NCBI GenBank assembly: GCA_030151005.1
Contig: JASLES010000129.1
Location: 1 to 8,099 of the forward strand
Reading direction: 5' to 3'
DNA length: 8,099 nucleotides
From: Silvimonas sp.
GTDB taxonomy: Bacteria; Pseudomonadota; Gammaproteobacteria; Burkholderiales; Chitinibacteraceae
Positions 5,373 through 8,099 of the stretch are shown here, one piece after another (position 1 is the stretch's first letter; each line of letters opens with the position of its first letter). A program made the position numbers and the translations under genes. Under the pieces are notes generated by a model that saw only the letters and a program-made list of their open reading frames with translations, did no database searches and was not told where the DNA came from.

Positions 5373-6536
5373 ATGAAAACAGCGCCTTATCTAGTACCTC
5401 TGTTGCTGGCGGTTACACTAACTGCATGCAACAACGGTGATGATTCTGCCGGCAGCGTTGCCGCGCCGACCACTTCGACAACACCGACACCGACACCAAC
5501 GCCAGTCGCCGCTACCTATACCGTCGGTGGCACGATTTCGGGTTTGAACAGCAGTGGCGTGATCCTGAAAAACAGCAATGGGGACACGCTGACCGTCAAT
5601 GCCAACGGCAACTTTACCTTTGCCAACCCGGTGAGCGCGGGTGGCAGCTACGGCGTGACCGTTAGCAGTCAGCCCACCGACGTGATCTGTAAAGTGAACA
5701 AAGGGGCTGGTAGCAATATCAGCGCAAACGTGACCAGCGTTGTCGTGAGGTGTACCGCTGCGGTCACCCAGTTGGCCGCGTCGACCACATTTATCGAACC
5801 CATGCTGTTATCTATCGATGCGGCAGGGAATGTCTACGTGCCTGATTACAGCTCTATTGGCAAGATTTACCAGATCGGGCTGGGTGCCAGCACAGCAACC
5901 CAGATTGGTTCTGGTACAACCTATGGCGGGCCTTCAGGTACGGCGGTTGACGCTGCAGGTAACGTTTACGTGGCTGATCATGACGATGGCAAGTTGTACC
6001 GGATCGCGGCGGGAGCGAGTACTGCAACAGTTGTGCCGGGCAGTGCTTCATTTACCAACCCGACGGGTGTGGCTGTAGATGCAGCAGGCAATCTGTATGT
6101 GACCGACTATAACGCGAACAAAGTCTACGAGATCGCAGCGGGTGCAACGACCGCGACCCAACTGGCAACGGGTACGGCTTTCAGCCTTCCCCTGGGAATT
6201 GCGGTGGATGCTGCGGGCAATGTTTACGTGGCCGATAGCGGCGATAGCAAGGTTTACCAGATTGCGCCAGGCGCGACGTCCGCAACGCGGGTGGCCAGCG
6301 GCTCGACATTCCTGGGCGTACGGAGTGTGGCGGTTGATTCGCTGGGCAATGTGTATGTGGCTGATCCGGGCGCGAACCTGATTTACAAGGTTGCCCCTGG
6401 TGCAACGACTGCAACGGCGTTGAGCACCTACACGGTGACATTCTCGAACCTGTGGTCTGTCGCAGTGGATAGCTTTGACAACGTGTACGCCACGGATGTA
6501 GGTACGCGCAAGATTTACGAGTTTGCCTATCCGTAA
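5373..6536 (+). CDS. NHL-type beta-propeller lipoprotein
   Basis: 387 residues. The N-terminus is a lipoprotein signal with lipobox LTAC (Cys19). Asn20 at +2 is not the inner-membrane Asp signal, so the outer membrane is expected. A Ser/Thr/Pro-rich linker with a TP run follows (about 25-46). Residues 48-128 form a small beta-rich domain starting YTVGGTISGL, with two cysteines (106, 127) that could pair; this domain often precedes propellers in secreted proteobacterial proteins. From residue 146 come six repeats of about 43 residues built on AVDAAGNVYVADxxxxKVYxIAPGATTAT, the NHL-type blade, enough for one six-bladed propeller; the sixth is shorter and ends the protein. Binding or scaffold role is likely, ligand unknown. 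The Shine-Dalgarno is weak (AAAGAA at 5359-5364). The gene has its own promoter region and terminator and seems monocistronic. Confidence 0.92.
   Translation: MKTAPYLVPLLLAVTLTACNNGDDSAGSVAAPTTSTTPTPTPTPVAATYTVGGTISGLNSSGVILKNSNGDTLTVNANGNFTFANPVSAGGSYGVTVSSQPTDVICKVNKGAGSNISANVTSVVVRCTAAVTQLAASTTFIEPMLLSIDAAGNVYVPDYSSIGKIYQIGLGASTATQIGSGTTYGGPSGTAVDAAGNVYVADHDDGKLYRIAAGASTATVVPGSASFTNPTGVAVDAAGNLYVTDYNANKVYEIAAGATTATQLATGTAFSLPLGIAVDAAGNVYVADSGDSKVYQIAPGATSATRVASGSTFLGVRSVAVDSLGNVYVADPGANLIYKVAPGATTATALSTYTVTFSNLWSVAVDSFDNVYATDVGTRKIYEFAYP
5808..6536 (+). repeat. Six tandem coding repeats (NHL-like blades) of about 129 bp
   Basis: Blades begin near 5808, 5940, 6069, 6201, 6327 and 6459. The core gcggtngatgcngcnggnaa and the tyrosine/valine codons after it are kept at the DNA level, especially in copies 2-4. 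Copies 5 and 6 diverge (AVDSLGN, AVDSFDN). The period varies from 126 to 132 bp through loop-length changes. Confidence 0.85.
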
Positions 6537-6557
6537 CGCGCTAGCACGCTAGCCAAG

Positions 6558-6586
6558 AAAAGCCCCGGTATTGCCGGGGCTTTTTT
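6558..6586. terminator. Rho-independent terminator after the beta-propeller gene
   Basis: AAAAGCCCCGG (6558-6568), loop TATTG, CCGGGGCTTTT (6574-6584), and T-run to 6586: perfect 11 bp stem 21 nt after the stop. The A-run upstream would also allow weak termination from the minus strand, serving the cupin gene. GCTAGC is repeated just before it (6540-6545, 6548-6553). Confidence 0.92.
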
Positions 6587-6589
6587 ATT

Positions 6590-6885
6590 ACGTGCCTGTG
6601 GCTTCTGGCCTAGGCAAGTTGTTAGAAACCTCGCAGTTTGTTGAATCAATCGTTTGAGATTGCCATGCCGCCCGGCGGGTTTGCGGCGATAGCGGACGAC
6701 TCTACTTTTGCTGTGGAAAATCCGCTTCGGCCGATATTGGTTTGGCAGCCTGTTTTCGACCCGGAGCCAACCTTCGCATCCGCAATCGCCTTGCCTGAAA
6801 GCCGTCATTCGGCTGTTCGCCCGGATTGCGTTGTCGGGGCCCTGCACGACGCGTCCTGGTTGATCGAAAGCGGCCCTCGCGTTGC
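6590..6885. other. Intergenic stretch, possibly a dispersed Pseudomonas repeat
   Basis: About 300 bp between the beta-propeller terminator and the end of the cupin gene, with no convincing gene. Both strands are open for long stretches (plus 6638-6889; minus 6847-6527), a sign of biased composition. The minus frame contains MTAFRQGDCGC and NRLPNQYRP, and I have an impression of similar short predicted proteins recurring in Pseudomonas annotations, usually a mark of a repeated non-coding sequence read as genes. That recollection is unverified. Confidence 0.35.
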
Positions 6886-7320
6886 TTAAGATGCCAGCTC
6901 GATCCCGTAGCGCTTCATCACAGACTGTATCATCTCCATATTCGGTGGGCCGCCTGCACCCAACACATCGGCCACCTCGCGGAAATACTCGGGCCCGATG
7001 TTGGCGGGCGAAAACACCACTAGCACGCGGGCAGGGACATCGCCAGGATTGGAGAAATGATGAACGCTGCCGCGCGGCGAGAACCCATAATCGCCCTTGT
7101 TGAGGATGCTTACGCAGTCGTCGACCCGACAGGTTAGCGATCCTTCCAGGATGTGGATTGTCTCGTCGACGTCGACGTGGCGGTGAGGAGGCGGGACTTT
7201 GGCGTGCGGCTGAACAATCATTTCTGCCATCGCCATATGACCTGCGGTGTCCCGACCATCGACCAGGAACCGCATTGAGAGTGAGCCAATGGTGATCAAG
7301 TCATTACCTGTCGAATTCAT
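6886..7320 (-). CDS. Small single-domain cupin protein
   Basis: 144 residues, a typical length for a one-domain cupin (Cupin_2 type), presumably cytoplasmic. Cupin motif 1 is seen as PPHRHVDVDETIHILEG: His46, His48 and Glu53 are metal ligands. Motif 2 is GDYGFSPRGSVHHFSN, with His87 the fourth ligand. All four are intact, so it can bind Fe, Mn or similar. Such proteins are dioxygenases, isomerases or small-molecule binders, often in aromatic or quinone metabolism; the reaction here is unknown. The ATG at 7320 is preferred over the GTG at 7323 because AAGGAG (7328-7333) is 7 nt upstream. It is divergent from a MarR gene across 40 bp with a shared operator, so it is probably that regulator's target. 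Confidence 0.94.
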   Translation of the reverse strand: MNSTGNDLITIGSLSMRFLVDGRDTAGHMAMAEMIVQPHAKVPPPHRHVDVDETIHILEGSLTCRVDDCVSILNKGDYGFSPRGSVHHFSNPGDVPARVLVVFSPANIGPEYFREVADVLGAGGPPNMEMIQSVMKRYGIELAS

Positions 7321-7327
7321 CACGCAA

Positions 7328-7333
7328 CTCCTT
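7328..7333 (-). promoter_or_regulatory. Shine-Dalgarno of the cupin gene
   Basis: AAGGAG on the minus strand, 7 nt before the ATG at 7320. It selects that ATG over the adjacent GTG. Confidence 0.75.
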
Positions 7334-7342
7334 CGAAATGCA

Positions 7343-7357
7343 GTAAAGTGACTTTAC
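7343..7357. promoter_or_regulatory. Palindromic operator between the cupin and MarR genes
   Basis: GTAAAGTGACTTTAC is a perfect palindrome with 7 bp arms around one central base, typical in size for MarR dimers. It overlaps the predicted cupin -10 (7351-7356) and ends 3 bp before the MarR ATG at 7361. Binding would block both genes. MarR binding is inferred from position and family habit. Confidence 0.7.
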
Positions 7358-7378
7358 CATATGCTTACCCAACGTCAA
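7351..7378 (-). promoter_or_regulatory. Candidate sigma70 promoter of the cupin gene
   Basis: On the minus strand TTGACG (7378-7373, five of six), a 16 bp spacer and TAAAGT (7356-7351, four of six). The -35 lies inside the MarR coding region and the -10 inside the palindrome. Confidence 0.45.
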
Positions 7379-7828
7379 TCTCTTTCCGCCCGGAGATTCT
7401 CCGGCGATCCAGACCCGAATGATCCGCTCATCGGGGCGCGGCTGCGCTACTGCCTCGGCCAGGTAGAACAACGCCTGGTGCAGGCATTGGCCTTGGCCGG
7501 CCTGACTGACATACAGACGGCCCACTTCAAAGTGTTGCGCTTTCCGCCTCCGGAGAACGAGCGCCCCATTGACCTGGCACAGCGCGCTGGCATGTCCAAG
7601 CAGGCAATGAATTACCTGCTGCAGCAACTTGAAGAAATGGGTTATGTGCAACGGGTCGAGGTGGAGGGATCGCTTGCGCGTCTTGTTTCCCTGACCGAGA
7701 AGGGCTGGAAAGTGGCCGAAATACAGCGCGCCACGGTGCACCAGATCGAACGCGAATGGGAGCAGCGGATCGGTGCTGAGCGCTTTCAGACGTTTTACGC
7801 CGTCCTCAAGGAACTGACGGACGGTTGA
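7361..7828 (+). CDS. MarR family transcriptional regulator
   Basis: 155 residues, the usual MarR length. An N-terminal dimerisation helix region (about 22-48) is followed by the winged helix-turn-helix at about 68-115: PIDLAQRAGMSKQAMNYLLQQL is the HTH with recognition helix, EEMGYVQRVE leads into the wing, and LVSLTEKG closes it. The wing has EGSLARLVSLT instead of the common DPxDRR, so wing contacts may differ. The C-terminal helices rebuild the dimer face. The ATG at 7361 is the only reasonable start: a TGA lies in frame just upstream (7349-7351), and no alternative start follows before the fold. There is no Shine-Dalgarno, because the operator occupies that place, so the mRNA is probably leaderless or nearly so. 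It most likely represses itself and the divergent cupin gene; the inducer is unknown. Confidence 0.95.
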   Translation: MLTQRQSLSARRFSGDPDPNDPLIGARLRYCLGQVEQRLVQALALAGLTDIQTAHFKVLRFPPPENERPIDLAQRAGMSKQAMNYLLQQLEEMGYVQRVEVEGSLARLVSLTEKGWKVAEIQRATVHQIEREWEQRIGAERFQTFYAVLKELTDG

Positions 7829-8009
7829 GATTAGCTGGGGGCATTCAGGCGGACGCGGCGAGTTCTGGGGCCGCTGTTCGGAGTATTCAGGTGCCACCTC
7901 ACCGTTTCAGGCGCAGACATTCGCCACCGCCTCTTCATGGTCGGCCAGCTTATCGGCAAGGCTGGCAGTTTAGGCCGAAGAACAGGCGGTTAGCCCGCTG
8001 GCTCCCTCG

Positions 8010-8099
8010 CTATTTACCCCCGGCCAGATCAATAAAGCTGCCTGTTACGTACGACGCCTCATCTGATAACAGCCAGGAAATAGCCTGTGCCACTTCTTC
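8010..8099 (-). CDS. SDR family oxidoreductase, C-terminal end only
   Basis: Only the last 29 residues are inside the window, running in from the right edge to a TAG at 8010-8012. The sequence EEVAQAISWLLSDEASYVTG followed by FIDLAGGK after one serine is the standard C-terminus of classical SDR enzymes (the SDEASYVTG...DxxGG signature near the substrate and dimer surface). It faces the MarR gene convergently. A weak GC-rich hairpin after the stop (GCGG/CCGC around 7986-7998) could act in termination but lacks a real U-tract. Cofactor and substrate cannot be judged. Confidence 0.87.
   Translation of the reverse strand, partial: EEVAQAISWLLSDEASYVTGSFIDLAGGK

Noticed and set aside
6638..6889. 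Plus-strand 83-codon frame
   Set aside because: No Shine-Dalgarno; overlaps an equally open minus frame and the cupin stop codon. More like biased intergenic sequence.
7304..7897. 197-codon minus-strand frame over the MarR gene
   Set aside because: Antisense shadow of the MarR gene, which has a complete winged helix fold.
7944..7966. GCCAGC/GCTGGC hairpin as a terminator after the MarR gene
   Set aside because: Only 6 bp with a long loop and no U-tract (GTTTAGG). The 7829-8009 gap otherwise shows nothing I can support.

Overview
The window looks like part of a Pseudomonas or closely related gammaproteobacterial chromosome. The genes are mostly GC-rich (roughly 55-62% by eye), Shine-Dalgarno sites are conventional, terminators are GC-rich hairpins with U-tracts, and the gene families (GlxA-type AraC regulators, SDR enzymes, a TetA-like efflux pump, a MarR/cupin pair) are typical of soil pseudomonads. 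The genus is inferred. There is no rRNA, tRNA, transposase, integrase or CRISPR array.

Layout: (1) 3-929, minus, the 5' 309 codons of a GlxA-like DJ-1/PfpI plus AraC regulator, cut by the window edge. It is divergent from (2) a classical SDR oxidoreductase, 1210-2025, plus, ended by a near-symmetric terminator at 2118-2143. (3) 2184-2937 is a minus-strand block: an unrecognised secreted protein whose start is best placed at a TTG codon with a strong Shine-Dalgarno, followed by a short open frame with no start codon that looks like the tail of a broken small gene. (4) 3117-4322, minus, is a 12-TM MFS drug:H+ antiporter. Its ribosome binding site sits in a hairpin, directly after a possible 50-codon leader ORF and several other small hairpins. 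(5) 4332-5372 is about 1 kb with no convincing gene. It holds that leader, an orphan plus-strand terminator with a possible alternative pairing partner, and an AT-rich region with a perfect 12+12 bp inverted repeat. (6) 5373-6536, plus, is a lipoprotein with six NHL-like beta-propeller repeats and its own terminator. (7) 6590-6885 carries no convincing gene and may be a dispersed repeat. (8) 6886-7320 (cupin, minus) and 7361-7828 (MarR regulator, plus) are divergent across 40 bp holding a perfect operator-like palindrome. (9) 8010-8099, minus, is the 3' end of a second SDR gene.

Functionally the window is a string of small independent modules. Two are divergent regulator/target pairs: GlxA-like regulator/SDR and MarR/cupin. 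The MarR/cupin control region is the clearest: the palindrome overlaps the predicted -10 of the cupin promoter and stops 3 bp before the MarR start codon, so repression of the cupin gene plus autoregulation is the simple reading, and the MarR mRNA is probably leaderless or nearly so. The most unusual parts are the structured leader of the efflux pump, the orphan terminator at 4901-4933 and the long palindrome at 5013-5042.
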